Source of the DNA: Channallabes apus
Lineage: Eukaryota; Chordata; Actinopteri; Siluriformes; Clariidae
Direction of reading: 5' to 3'
Length of the DNA stretch: 64,000 nucleotides
NCBI GenBank assembly: GCA_030522415.1
Contig: CM060127.1
Location: forward strand, 17,709,314 to 17,773,313
A model generated the notes under the pieces. It saw nothing but the letters and a program-made list of their open reading frames with translations, had not been told where the DNA came from and did no database searches. Positions within the stretch are counted from its first letter, which is position 1, and every line of letters begins with the position of its first letter. The position numbers were made by a program, and so were the translations under genes. Positions 1 through 12,600 of this stretch are shown here, piece by piece.

Positions 1-186
1 AGGTGCCAGGTGTAGCTCAGTGGTTAAGGCATTGGACTACGGTTCGGAAGATCCCAGGTTCAAACCCCACAACCACCAAGTTGCCACTGTTGGGCCCTTG
101 AGCAAACCCTCAACTGCTGAGATGTGTAATGAGATGTACAGTAAGTCGCTCTGGATAAGAGCGTCTGACAAATGACTAAATGTAAG
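1..186 (+). mobile_element. V-SINE-type tRNA-derived SINE
   Basis: The tRNA-like head has an A box (TAGCTCAGTGG) and a B box (GGTTCAAACCC). It is followed by the conserved body (AAGTTGCCACTGTTGGGCCC) and the tail GTCGCTCTGGATAAGAGCGT typical of the fish V-SINE superfamily. It may start just left of the window. It is almost identical to the copy at 8501, so both are young. Confidence 0.85.
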
Positions 187-329
187 TCAAAATCAGGATT
201 TCTATGTGTAAGTAAAGAATATACTGTAGTGCATATGTTAACTAGAGTTACATCAATGTTGTGAAATTTTACACTTTACAGGAGCTAAGTAAATCATGAA
301 ATTAAAAAATTTCATGTACTTTTTCTTGA

Positions 330-334
330 TAGAT

Positions 335-367
<33 letters not shown>
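330..367. repeat. (GT)n microsatellite
   Basis: About 17 GT units lie 37 bp downstream of the exon 22 donor, in the intron that leaves the window. Confidence 0.9.
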
Positions 368-371
<4 letters not shown>

Positions 372-403
372 TGAGAGATGTTGGTGAAGATGAATGATGA
401 AAC

Positions 404-544
404 CTCATCATGTAGCTGGTAATTTCTTGTGGCATCTCTGCCGGGTGTCTCAGTGCAGATTGTGGCTGGCACATCTGTCAGAATTGCCCTCACAAAGTCC
501 ACTTGTCCAAAACGGGCTGCCACATGTAGGGCTGTTAGTCCTGT
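404..544 (-). CDS. trpn1: trpn1 exon 22, ankyrin repeat 24
   Basis: There are 47 codons, [20 protein letters not shown] to QLHDE, with acceptor tggatacag. The donor gtttca is weak, so the left border is the least certain one in the gene. Repeat 24 carries the long loop after VPAT, as NOMPC does before its last five repeats. The next exon must lie off the left edge. Confidence 0.85.
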
Positions 545-562
545 CTGTATCCATGCAAGCAT

Positions 563-605
<43 letters not shown>

Positions 606-3600
606 TAAGTTAGAAATCAAATTTCTTACATTTCAATACCTAATTAAATATCTTTATTACAGTTGTACTCCGTTAACACACACACAAACACTTTTTTTGG
701 AAAGTACCTTGGAGCTGGTGATGTTCAGACAGACTTTTGTTTTCAGGACCTCCAGTATGTCTGTGTGTCCATTCTGGGCAGCCAAATGGGCAGCTGTCAT
801 TCCATCCTGCAGTCAGAAACCAATATATTGAAATCTTAAAAGATCAAAGTGCAGCAATGTATAAACCACAGTACCATTTTCTAAGACGTGTTAAATGCAT
901 GTTTGTATTGTGCTGAAGTACTGGTTGGGCATCTGGATTGTGTTAGTATATTGTGTTGATGTGTTGAGATTTAGTGATCTCACCGAGTTCTCCTCTTTGG
1001 CTGAAGCCCCTGCCTCCAATAGAACCTTAACAACCTCAGTGTGACCCCCTGCAGCAGCCAAGTGCAAAGGACATGAGCCATTAACCTGCAGAAACAAATG
1101 TTCATTCTAAAATTCTAATACAAAAACATGCAAAATGAACAGTCACCATTACAGGAAAAGCTCGTTTCAAATACACTTATGAATTTCATTCAAGAGGTTT
1201 CAGAAACGAATATATGACTTTCTAAAACAAATGACTGAAAAGTATTGGAAAAAAACTAATGAACCAAATACAAATTCATGAATAGGTTACTGATCATAAG
1301 ATCAGCGGATTGATCCCCAGTTCCACCAGGTTGCCACTGCTGGGTCCTTTAACAAGGCCCTTAACCCTGTCAGCTCCAGGGGAGATGTATCATGGCTGGC
1401 CCTGTGCTCTGACCCCAGTAATGCTGGGACATATGAAGAAAGAAGTTCACGGTGCTGTAATGTATACAGTATGTGACAAATAAATGCTGTGATGGTTCCA
1501 CCATTGCTTCAAATCATTGTCTTTGAAGACGTTGACCTAACTTTCCCCAAAGGACTGCAATGCAGACTCTCATGTTTTGGGCCAGTACTCATTGGACTTC
1601 TTGATGTCAATCTCTGTTCTTGTGCCCATGCAAAACTCTAGTTTAACTGCCAAGATGAATTCCAGGACCCATGATAAGTCTCCATCAATTAACAGTTGGT
1701 AACCTCAACAAAGTGAACATTATCAACTGAAACATTTCCTGTTATACGAATGCACTTTTGACCTCAGAGCACACAGTTAGCTATTATGGTCTTATAATCC
1801 AGTAGCACCCAAATGAGGGTGGGTTCACTTTTGAGTCTGGTTCGTCTCAAGATTTGTTTCTCATGACATTTCAGAGAGTTTTTCCATTCCACTGTCACAA
1901 CCAGTTTGCTTGGGCAAAAAAAAATTGATTGTAACATATACATGTATCTAGTATTTTTATTTCTGTAAAGCCGCTTCGTTTCCATAAAACAAAAACAAGA
2001 CAAGACTGTGCAAATACAATTTAGTCAAAGTCTCTGCCCAGTCATTGTGGTTAGCTATATCACAACACTCAAAGAAAGCTTTTTACCCACATCATAAGCT
2101 CGATACTATAGCCTCACAATAAATTCTGCTTTTGCATTTTTTGTCATTTGGGACAAAGAATATCGGATTTTGGAGAATTTGCGAGTAAATTATTGAATGA
2201 ATAAATGGGAGTAGTTATTTGAATGAATGAACCAGAACAGTTCACTAAGTCCATTTCCAAGATGAGGAAGAAAGTCAAACAGAAGCTACACAGAATATGG
2301 GTGAATGGGATAGAAAATCTGGAATAGCCCCTTTTTATTTTAAATAACCATTGACCCTTGGCCTACTGACCTTGTTATGCAGTGTGGAGGCATTTCCTTG
2401 ACTGAACTTGAGAAGTTCTTGGATGACGGTCACACTCCCTTTTGCTGCAGCAATGTTGATGCAAGTGACTCCATCCTTGTTGGGGGATGTGGCTAATTCA
2501 GGCCTGTGCTTCAAAAAGAGCTTAACTACATCTGAGTGGTCATTCTCTGCAGCCAGGTGAAGAGGGGTTTGCCCATCCTGACAACACATACAAAGGCAAA
2601 CAATTCATTATATTATCGCAACTAATACATTTAGGTTTACGTCTAAATTTAACCATAACGTTAGTAACAAAAAAGCGAAACATAAATAAAGGCTCATCTG
2701 TCAAATGTTTTCACATGCTCAAAACTGTCCCCCCCCAAAAAAAATAATGTCCCTGTCATTATGTCAGTTTTCAAGCTGCAAATGATTGGATTATGCATAA
2801 ATCGTTACAGTATATTCCAGATATAATGCACGTTAAGGGGTCTGGTAAGGTAATCCATTATATACACCCTGAAAAACTCTCCCAAGCCCTGTTTGATGTG
2901 TTCCCTCAGTTAGGAAATTGCTGGCTGCAACTCGTTCAACAAACAACTTGTGAGGTGATGGAGTGGGTTGTCATGGACCATTTTTTGCTGAGCTAACTGA
3001 TGCCCCTCCTCCTAAGTATGAACCGGTCAGGGCCATTCCCTTCACTGACTACACATTTCATTAAAACTATTTTTTTTCTCCTCCAAGTTTGTCCCTGTGT
3101 GTGTCTGTGTTATGGTCGGTCCTGAAGTGAGCTCAAAAATAGTGGAAATTTTTTTTGTCTGTATTCAGCCTCCATTTCACCTTCAGCTTTACAATATGTT
3201 TTTAAATGGTGTTTTCATAGTGGTGATAGCTCATGTTGAATAATGTAATTTAAATAAAGTATTGAACTCAATTGTACATTTTGGGAAAATATATTCTCAT
3301 TTAGCATTAGCACCATAGCATTACTCACTCACTCATTGTCTATACATTGTTTACATTCTGCAGAGGGCCATGCAAACTCCATCCACACAGACCCCAAACC
3401 GGGAATCCGCATGGAGGACAGGTCAGTGACCTTATGCCCTTTGCCTGTCGAGCCCCACGTTTTGTCGGGTGCCCATGATGCTGTTACCAGTTCACAGATA
3501 TATAATTGATACTAAATGTTAAAGTGTAATGTTATGTACAGTAGTGTTATTGTTATCGCTGACTGGGGGAAAATCTACTTCAAATTGACATGTTTTGTTC

Positions 3601-6600
3601 CTTTTAATTGAGAACAAAAATGGTGTATTTAAGAGGATAAACAAAGATATGTTTAACGAAATGAAATTGACAGAAAAAAGCTGTTGCTGGCAGTTACAGC
3701 ATAGAGATAGTAATTAATTTGATGCAGAACTGTGGTTCGAATTTTTCCCCATTCCCCTTGGCAAATCATCAATTACCCAAATTTTGAGAATCCCACTGTT
3801 AAAAACTCTAACTCTTTCTTTTGCATTAACATAGCCCTATGCTCAGGAAAATAGAGAGTAGAGGCAGTTAATTATTTTGTTTTAGATACTGTACTGCATC
3901 ATGCAGCAAAGCATGTACAATAAACTATATGCTACAGTACGTTCAGGCAATGTTTCCTCACTGATTCAGTATAGGCTAAAGAAATGGGATTTGGGATGTT
4001 CATGTTCACTATTAGAGACTGCAAAGATTTAACAACTTACAAATCCAAGTTACAAAGAGATTTTTACTGATCAACCAAAAAATTTAAAACAAAAAGAAAA
4101 TTTTTTATTGTATTGTTATCATATCATATTGAAAACATACTGTAATATTAATTATTAAATTGTATCAAGAACAATTTGTTTTATCCCGAGTATATACCCC
4201 TACACCTGTGTTGAAATATTCCAGTAAACTATAAAAGACTGACAACATAATACTGAGAATAATACTCACAATATCTTTGGCAGTTATATCAGCTCCGAGG
4301 TTTAACAAACTGTTGCAAGCATCTAATTTTCCGCTGATGGCAGCCAAATGCAGAGAGGTCTGTTGTCTCTGGAACAGCATGTGGATCATTAAATAAATAA
4401 TTTAATCTGACAAATGTAAAAATGTGCAATAAACAAACAAACACATTTATGAATGAATCCATAAATTGAATGTTGGGTGTGAACTTACAGTATATGAATT
4501 TGGAAAATATTAGAAACCTTTATATCTTTCAGGATTGATTGAGCTCATAGAATTGAACGAATAATTGAGCTCTTACCAAAGTGAGGGTGTCAATGCCAGC
4601 CTCATGAGTCTTTATCAGTAGTTCAACAAGATGGGATGAGCCAGTCTGGGCGATCAGGTGCAGTGCAGTTAGGCCCAGTTTGGTTTTAGCATTTACAAAG
4701 GCTTTATATGAGAGCAAGATGTCAGCAATTTCCTCGTGGCCTTGCTCAGCAGCCAGGTGGAGAGCAGACTTTCCTTCCTGCATATTGCATATCACACAAT
4801 CTGTCACTAATAACAGCAAACTGTTCATATCTTGACTGATAGTATGAAATTGGGTCATTGCTTGAAGCCAGTGTCTAGCAGTGTTGGGGGACGTTACTTT
4901 TTAAAGTAACTAATAACATTACAAAATTACACTCATTAAAAAGTAATCAGTTACATTACAGCGTTACCTTATGGTAAAAGTAACTAGTTAGAGTACTTTT
5001 CTATTGCAGAAAATGAAAACTCCTTTGTTATTCCTCATGCATGTTGTTTTAGTCAAGACCTTTATAATTATTCTACCATCTTCACTCAGAGAAGTCTGGA
5101 CCATAATCTGTTAACTACTAATACCCCTATCTCACCTACACGGTTTCATGCAGTGGCCGTGTCATGCACACTCATGGCGCGACCGGCACTAGAACCTGGA
5201 AGTAATAAGTCGTGAACCAGGAAGCATAAAAGGAAACAAGATGGCACTTCACATCGCTCAGTCATTGAGTTCGCCCATGTCGGTCCAGATCGTTTGTCTG
5301 CCATCTTATGACTACTCACTTTCTTGGGTTTACTTTCTGATTCGAGTGTGTGTTTATAGGACGCGGGTTAAATTTGTGTTTTTTCCTTGCCCCTGGAGCA
5401 GATAGGGCTCAACAGCAGATAGGGCTCAACAGTGGCAACTTGGCGATGCTGGGGCTCGAACCCCTGACCTTCCGATCAGTAACCCAGTAACCCACAGCCT
5501 TAACCGACTGAGCCACCACTGCCCCCACCCTGTGGGTGAGGTGGAGCCCGACACAAAGCTATACCACCTGCGGCAGGGAGGATCGTCCGTGAGCCGGGTA
5601 TACTGCTGATTTTCACACTCTCGCAATGCAAACCTCCTGGGGGGACGCCGCGCTCTGGACATCCTACTACGAGGGACTGGCTTCTCGGATTAAGGATGAA
5701 CTCGCTGGACGAGAGCTCCCCGCTACCCTGGAGGGGCTGATCCCGCTCGCCCTCTGAATTGACCAGCACCTCCTCTCTCGTCCGAAGCCATCCCTGCCAC
5801 CAGCACCCACCTTATCCTACACAGCATCCCATCCATCAACGTCCTTCACACCGTCGTCCCCGGACATGTCGCATCTCCACCTTCTGCCGTGGTTAACACC
5901 GGAGCCGGCGAACCCATGCAACTAGGACGCGCCTCCTTGGCCGCTGAAGAAAGAGAACGGCGCTTCAGAGAGGGGCTCTGTGCGTATTGCGGATCAGCAG
6001 CACACCACAGAGTCATATGTCCTCGTCGCCAGGGAAACGCCCAGGCCCGGTGAGCGATGGAGCAGTTCGCCAGGCCACCTCCACCTCTCTGCCATGGCAC
6101 CTAGCGTCTCTCGTCTCACGGTCCAGGTACACCTCCAGTTTGGCCACAAACGGGTCAGAAGTACTGCGTTCATCGACTCCGGTGCCCCAGGTAACTTTAT
6201 TGACTCTTCTTATGCCAAAAAACTGGGAGTGGAGTTTGAAGCGTTATCCCAGCCTGTTCGAATCACATCAGTCGACGGTCGGCCTCTCTCCTCCAGCCCC
6301 ATCACCTTCCAGACTCAACCCATCACCCTCATCATTGACCAGCACCACGAATCCATCCAATTCCACCTCACCTCCATCTCATCTCCACCCGTCATTCTCG
6401 GATCCCATGGCTCCCGACGTTGACATCAACACCATCCTTGCCGCCTATCAGGACCTGGCTAAAGCTTTCTGTAAGAGGTGCGACACCCACCTGCCTCCTC
6501 ATCGCCCTTACGACCTGGCGATATATCTCCAGCCGGGTTTTGTCCCTCCCCGTGGCCATCTCTACTCGTTGGCCCTGGAGCACACTGCGAACTTCTATCG

Positions 6601-9600
6601 TCACTTTATCCGGGACTACAGTATGGTTGCAGCCCCTTTAACTGCTCTGACACGCCCATCATCTCATCACTTCAACCTCAACTCCACTTCCATCACTGCC
6701 TTCCATGAACTTTGCCGTCAATTCACCACTGCACCCATTCTCCTCCACCCAGATGCAAATAAACTGTTCGTTGTGGAGGTGGACGCTTCGGATGTGGGCA
6801 TCGGGGCCGTCCTCTCCCAACGAGGTCCAGACCAAAAACTACACCCTTGAAGTGGGCATTGGAAGAATGGCGACACTGGCTCCAGGGCGCCAGAGAACCA
6901 TTTATCGTCTGGACCGATCACCAAAACCTCATCACCATCCAGAGTCTAAGACAGCTTAACCCAAGACAGGCACGGTGGGCATTGTTCTTCGAACACTACA
7001 ATTTCCATCTATCCTACCGCTCGGGGTCCAAGAACACCAAAACCGACGCTCTCTCCCGACAACATGCGGAAGACGTCCCCCGGGTCGACCCCGCGCCTGT
7101 CCTCCCTCCTTCCAAGATCATTGCACCACTCCGTTGGGAAATCGAAGGGTTCGCCAAGCACAGGCGGCGGAGAACGAACCGACATGTGTGCTGCCTGGAC
7201 GACTCTAACGCCGTACAAGCCGAAGTCATCCAATGGGGCCATTCTACTCCTCTTTCGGGGCACCCAGGCACACAACGCACCCTCCAGTTCATACGGCGCG
7301 CCATCTATGATCGAGGACATCAATGAGTTCGTCCAGGCGTGTCCAGTGTGCTCCAGGGCCAAGGATACGAACCAACCGACACCCGGGGAACTCCAACCGC
7401 TCCCTGTTCCCCGTCGGCCCTGGATGCACATTGCCATCGACTTCATCACGGGCCTGCCAGCCTCGGAGGGAAAGAACATCATTCTAACTATTGTGGATCG
7501 ATTCTCCAAAGCTGTGCATTTGGTGGCCCTTTCCATACTCCCGTCAGCTAAACATAGTACAGACAAGTAGATATTAGAGCATGTAGTCCGTCTGCATGGG
7601 TTCCCCAAGGACATCGTCTCGGACAGAGGGCCCCAGTTCACTGCCAGGTTCTGGAAGGCCTTCTGCCATCTGATCGACTCCACCTGCAGCCTGTCATCTG
7701 GATATCACCCTCAGACTAACGGTCAATTGGAGCCGGCCAACCATCAACTGGAGCGCTATCTAAGATGTTTCATAGCAGATCGTCAGTGCTCCTGGGCTAT
7801 CTCATTTGGGCAGAACTCTCACACAACTTCCACACCTCCTCTGCTACAAAGCTAAGCCCATTTGAGGTATGTCACGGTTTCCAACCTTCGATGTTCGACC
7901 ACCAAGAACCAGAGGTTGACGTACCATCAGCCCAACACTTGGTCCACAGGTGTCTGTGGCTATGGACAGGCCGTAAGTATGGTTCATCATGATTCACATG
8001 TTTTGAGGTTGTGATTATATTTTCCATCTTCAAGCTTGTGGACCTTGCAGAACTGCGTGGAACGTCGAGCGGTCACTTGTGGCAGCTCACGGTGACTAAC
8101 ACTGCTTCTCACCACGAATCAGACCCCATAGGTGAGATAGGGGTACACACACACACACACTAATAGAATGACTGCTGTCTGGTTCATGGATTACATAAAT
8201 TGTCTGAATAACAGATTACATTTTTGAAAATATAACTAAATTACTGCTTAGAAAGCGTTAAATTACTCGTTACATCATTACACAAACACTGGTGTCTAAT
8301 GATCAGTAAAAAAGCCACTACACTACCAGTCAAAGGTTTGGGCACTTTTTATTTCCATGGTCTTTTTCTGATTTTCATTTCTTTCTACATTATAAAACAT
8401 GCAAAATATGCAATAATTTCCTTTGAACAGTTGATATTGAGATGTGTCTGCTACGTACTGTACAGTATGCCCTGTAAAGCCTTCATAATGGCTCTAATCT
8501 GGGCCAGGGGTAGCTCAGTGGTTAAGGCATTGGACTACGGTTCGGAAGATCCCAGGTTCAAAACCCCACAACCACCAAGTTGCCACTGTTGGGCCCTTGA
8601 GCAAGGCCCTTAACCCTCAATTGCTCAGATGTATAATGAGATAAAAAATGTAAGTCGCTCTGGATAAGAGCGTCTGCCAAATGCCTAAATGTAAATGTAA
8701 ATGTAATCTGATGTGCTGTTAATTGGTGATTTTTGAGGATGGTAATTCTTAATGAACTCTTCTACTGCAGAGGTAAGTTTTGGTCTTGCTTGAGAGCCAG
8801 TATTATCATGGTGCTTGAGGAGGTTTGCAATACTGTTCTTGAAAGAACTATTCCTGATGTCTTAAAATAACAACTAACTGTTTTTGTTAATTAACTAATG
8901 CCATGCATAGTATTTCATAGGTTATTTTTTTAATCTAGAACTTATTTTTCTATAACGTAGACAATACATCCATATATGTCCAAACATTTTCTTTGACTGG
9001 TACTAGGGATGTAACGGTATTGTAAATACCGTACCGCAATAACACTTTATTTCAATAATACTGTGGTCGCATGACGATAAAATGATAGGTCTTCTGAGAA
9101 AAGTTTGCTCAGGCGAATGGAGCGAACGGGAGTTAGCAGGAACTACAATTCCCATCAGCCCCGGCGTGGCCATCATCCTTTGCGGTCTGTTGTTGCTACA
9201 GATCCAGTAATGTGCACATCCGATTTAAAACCCGCTTACTCCATAATGATTAATTACTCTTTCCATCTCTTTTCCTTTGCCGCTAATAGCAGCACCCGCC
9301 ATTTCCACATTACTGGATCTGTAGCGACAACAGACCGCAAAGGATGATGGTCACGCCGGGGCTGATGGGAATTGTAGTTCCCGCTACCCCCCATTCGTTC
9401 CATTTGCCTGAGCAAACTTTTCTCAGACGACCTATAATTTTATCGAGTCATTTCGGTTTCTCTCTGAAAAGAAACGAGAAAGGAAAAAAAATCCTGTCTC
9501 TGTCTGAATAAGTGAGTGAATGAGGTGAGTGTTCTCAAATACTCATTCAGCTGCAATAAGTAGGCTGCTATTGTTTGAGTTGTTTTAGTATGCTTGAGTT

Positions 9601-12600
9601 TTCAAGAATACTAAATTGAAACTTTATTTTTTTACATGGTTTAATAATTTTTTGTTATTAAAATTGAAAAATTGAAGTTTCTGTTTCAAAGTTTACAGAT
9701 AGATGGCAAATTTGTATGCCATAGATATGTTCAGTGTTCATGTATACTGTTTAATAAACACTTCTGGCACTTTTTTAGAGTCTCTTCATTAGTTTTGTTT
9801 TTCCTGTAAATGATCCAATAAATACTGTACTGTGCCATTCATACCGAGGTATTACCGTACCGTGAAGTTTTGATACCGTTACATCCCTAACTGGTACTGT
9901 ATATAATAGAAAAACATCAATAAGCATGTTTGTTCCTGTTTCAGAAGACATTCCAAGGCGATGTAAAACACGTACACATGCAAAGAATGCCAAGCCCTTT
10001 TTGGTGTAAGTGTGCTGTCAAATCGTAAAGCCTGGGGAAAAAAAATCACATGCTACAATTGTGACATTTTCCCAAGCTGCTACTTATATTCAGGCTTGGC
10101 ATTTGGCTAAATAAAACCCACAGTCATGTTTGGTAAAAAGTTGATAGACACATTAATCCTCCAACCTCATCAAACACATCCACTCTGGCATTGCTTTTCA
10201 GTAGCAGCGTCACTACGTCCATGTGTCCCAGCTCAGCTGCCAACAGCAATGGAGACCTGCCAGTCTGTCATTCACATAAACATACAGTACAAGCATGAAA
10301 ACAAAGATACAGTCAGACAGTCATAGAAAATATAAAAAATTACAAATTAAAATCCTGTAATACTGTATACCTGTGCTATCAGTGAAGGAATAAAAAAAAA
10401 TCACTGGTGGAATAATCTGAGCATTCTGTACATTCAAGTCATCATTTGACCTCAACTTTTATATAACCTACAAAAACATACATACATATATAATATATAA
10501 ACATAACTTTGGTAAGCCTAGATCTGAACAGTTGACCTGACCGTGTTACTGTACCTTATTCTGCTTGTTGATGGCTGTCTGTAGGCAGTTGCTGGGAACA
10601 TTGTTGAACATCTCCTGCAGCACTTCAACATTGCCAACCCTGGCACAATAATGAATTGGAGTTTCTCCCATCTACAGGAAAGCAAAAACACCCCCACAAA
10701 CAATGAAGAAAAAAATGTATGGAAAACATCTCGGGTTACTTTGCTGTAACCCTGTTCATTGAAAAGGCGGGAATGAGATGCTGCGTGAGAACGCTATGGG
10801 AACCATTTTGTGTGCCGGTTGTGAAGCATGTGTGCAAACACGCCAAATTTTTTGGCTATATATAACCTCGGTCAGGTGACGTCATCTGATTAGACGCAGC
10901 TGCAGGTTATAACTACTAGTGAGCCGGCGACACAACTCAGATTAATTTGTCTGAACGGACGTCCGGTCACGTGGTAGTGCGGCATTAGGACGCAGCATCT
11001 CGTTCCCGCCTTTTCAGGGAACAGGGTTACAGCAAAGTAACCCGAGACGTTCCCTTTCAAAGGCTTTCTCTCGATGCTGCGTGAGAACACTATAGGAACA
11101 AGAATACCAACGCCGCCGCACTACAAGTGTCTGGACCCCCAGGTTGTGTAGCGTGTGTGCACAAGGCCAGGAAGTCTCAGATCTATGTCTGGGAAGCTGA
11201 GTCGAGGACTCGTGAGCCCGGAGTGGCATGGACATCCAGACCATAAAATCTTACAAATGTGTGCGGAGAGGACCAACCCGCCGCTTCACACACTTGGTGC
11301 AGGGGAGTACCTCTTGCAAGCGCAATGGATGAGGCGACCCCTCTGGTCGAATGAGCCCTGACTCCTAGAGGCAAAGTGAGCCCACGCGCCTCATAGGAAA
11401 GGGCAATAGCATCTCTCACCCAGTGTGACAAAGTTTGTGTGGTGGCAGCCGCCCCCCGGTTGCGGCCTCCATATCTGTATAAAGAGTATCTCTTTAAATA
11501 TAAAGAGTTGCTCCGACTTACGCCACTGGCTGGTGCGGTGGACATAGACCTGAAGAGCACGTACTGGGCACAGTAGGTGAAGTTTCTCCTGCTCCGAATC
11601 TACAAAAGGCGGAGGACAGAAGGCTTCCAGGATGACAGGGTGCATGGTTGAGAAAGGAACTTTCGGTAGATAGTTCGGGTGAGGATGCAGAATGGCCTTG
11701 ACTAGCCCAGGGGCAAAGTCCAGGCAAGATGGGGAGACTGATAAGGCACGCAGGTCTCCGATCCTCTTGAGAGAGGTAATGGCCATAAGAAGAACCATTT
11801 TGAGGGTCAGAAGCTTGTCGGGCGCTGACTCTAGTGGTTCTAAAGGAGTGTCAATTAGACCTTTGAGCACGATAGATAAATCCCACGAAGGGACCGTGGC
11901 TCTAGTGGGTGGCCTCATCTGTTTAGCTCCACGAATGAAACGGGCAACTAAAGGGTGATTTCCCACAGTAACCCCTTCAGTCAGGACGTGGCAGGCTGAA
12001 ATAGCAGCCACGTACGTTCTGAGGGTACTAGGGCAGAAGCCCGAGGACAATTTCTCTTGCAGGAATTCCAGCGCTGAAACGATTTGGCAATGGACTGGGT
12101 CCACCTGCTTTGCCATGCACCAACTTTCGAATACCTTTCATTTGAACGCATAAATTCTCCTAGTGGAGGGAGCCCTAGCACTTAGGATCGTGTCAATTAC
12201 GCCGGCTGAAAGGCCAACTTGACTTAATTGGTCCCGTTCAGGGGCCAAACGTGAAGGTTCCAGAGCTCGGGCCGGGGATGAAATATTGTCCCCTGCGCCT
12301 GAGATAGAAGATCCCTCCTCACTGGAATCATCCAAGGTGAGCCGTCGAGAAGAGATAGTACAGTAATTCTGAGAACCATACTCGGGCCGGCCAACGGGGC
12401 GCTATCAATAAGAGGTGCAAACCGTGTTGATGGACCCTCGCCAGGACTCCCGGGAGCAGAGCTACTGGAGGGTATGCATAGAGGCGTAAATTGGGCCACG
12501 TATGGGCCATCGCGTCCAGACCTAGGGGAGCTGGATGAGTCAGAGAATAGTAGAGGGGACATTGTGCAGTCTCCTGGGAGGCAAAGAGGTCCACCTCTGC

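Larger units (their letters stand above)
5124..8143. mobile_element. Inner TIR element enclosing Ty3/gypsy remnants
   Basis: CCCCTATCTCACCTA at 5124 is the exact reverse complement of TAGGTGAGATAGGGG ending at 8143, with TA on both sides. The class is uncertain. The interior holds LTR-like sequence, a SINE fragment and a broken gypsy pol. Confidence 0.6.
4879..8291. mobile_element. hAT-type element carrying nested insertions
   Basis: The termini CAGTGTTG at the left and CACTG at the right are flanked by 8-bp direct repeats, GTGTCTAG (4871-4878) and GTGTCTAA (8292-8299). These match in 7 of 8 positions, as expected for hAT target duplications. The outer arms (4879-5120 and about 8150-8291) contain 'aaagtaactaataacattac'-like subterminal repeats. 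No hAT transposase is visible, so it is non-autonomous. Its middle is occupied by the TIR element at 5124-8143. Confidence 0.7.
8321..9899. mobile_element. Tc1-type non-autonomous element, invaded twice
   Basis: The termini CACTACCAGTCAAAGG and CTTTGACTGGTACTG are inverted copies with TA on each side. The same family appears at 24060-24430. A V-SINE (8501-8704) and a hAT foldback (9004-9889) have inserted into it. The hAT insertion lies inside its right terminal repeat. Confidence 0.7.

Noticed and set aside
302..4858. Several separate small ankyrin-repeat genes on the minus strand
   Set aside because: The short ORFs are single exons. Their borders are GT-AG, the phases agree and they join into one trpn1 reading frame.
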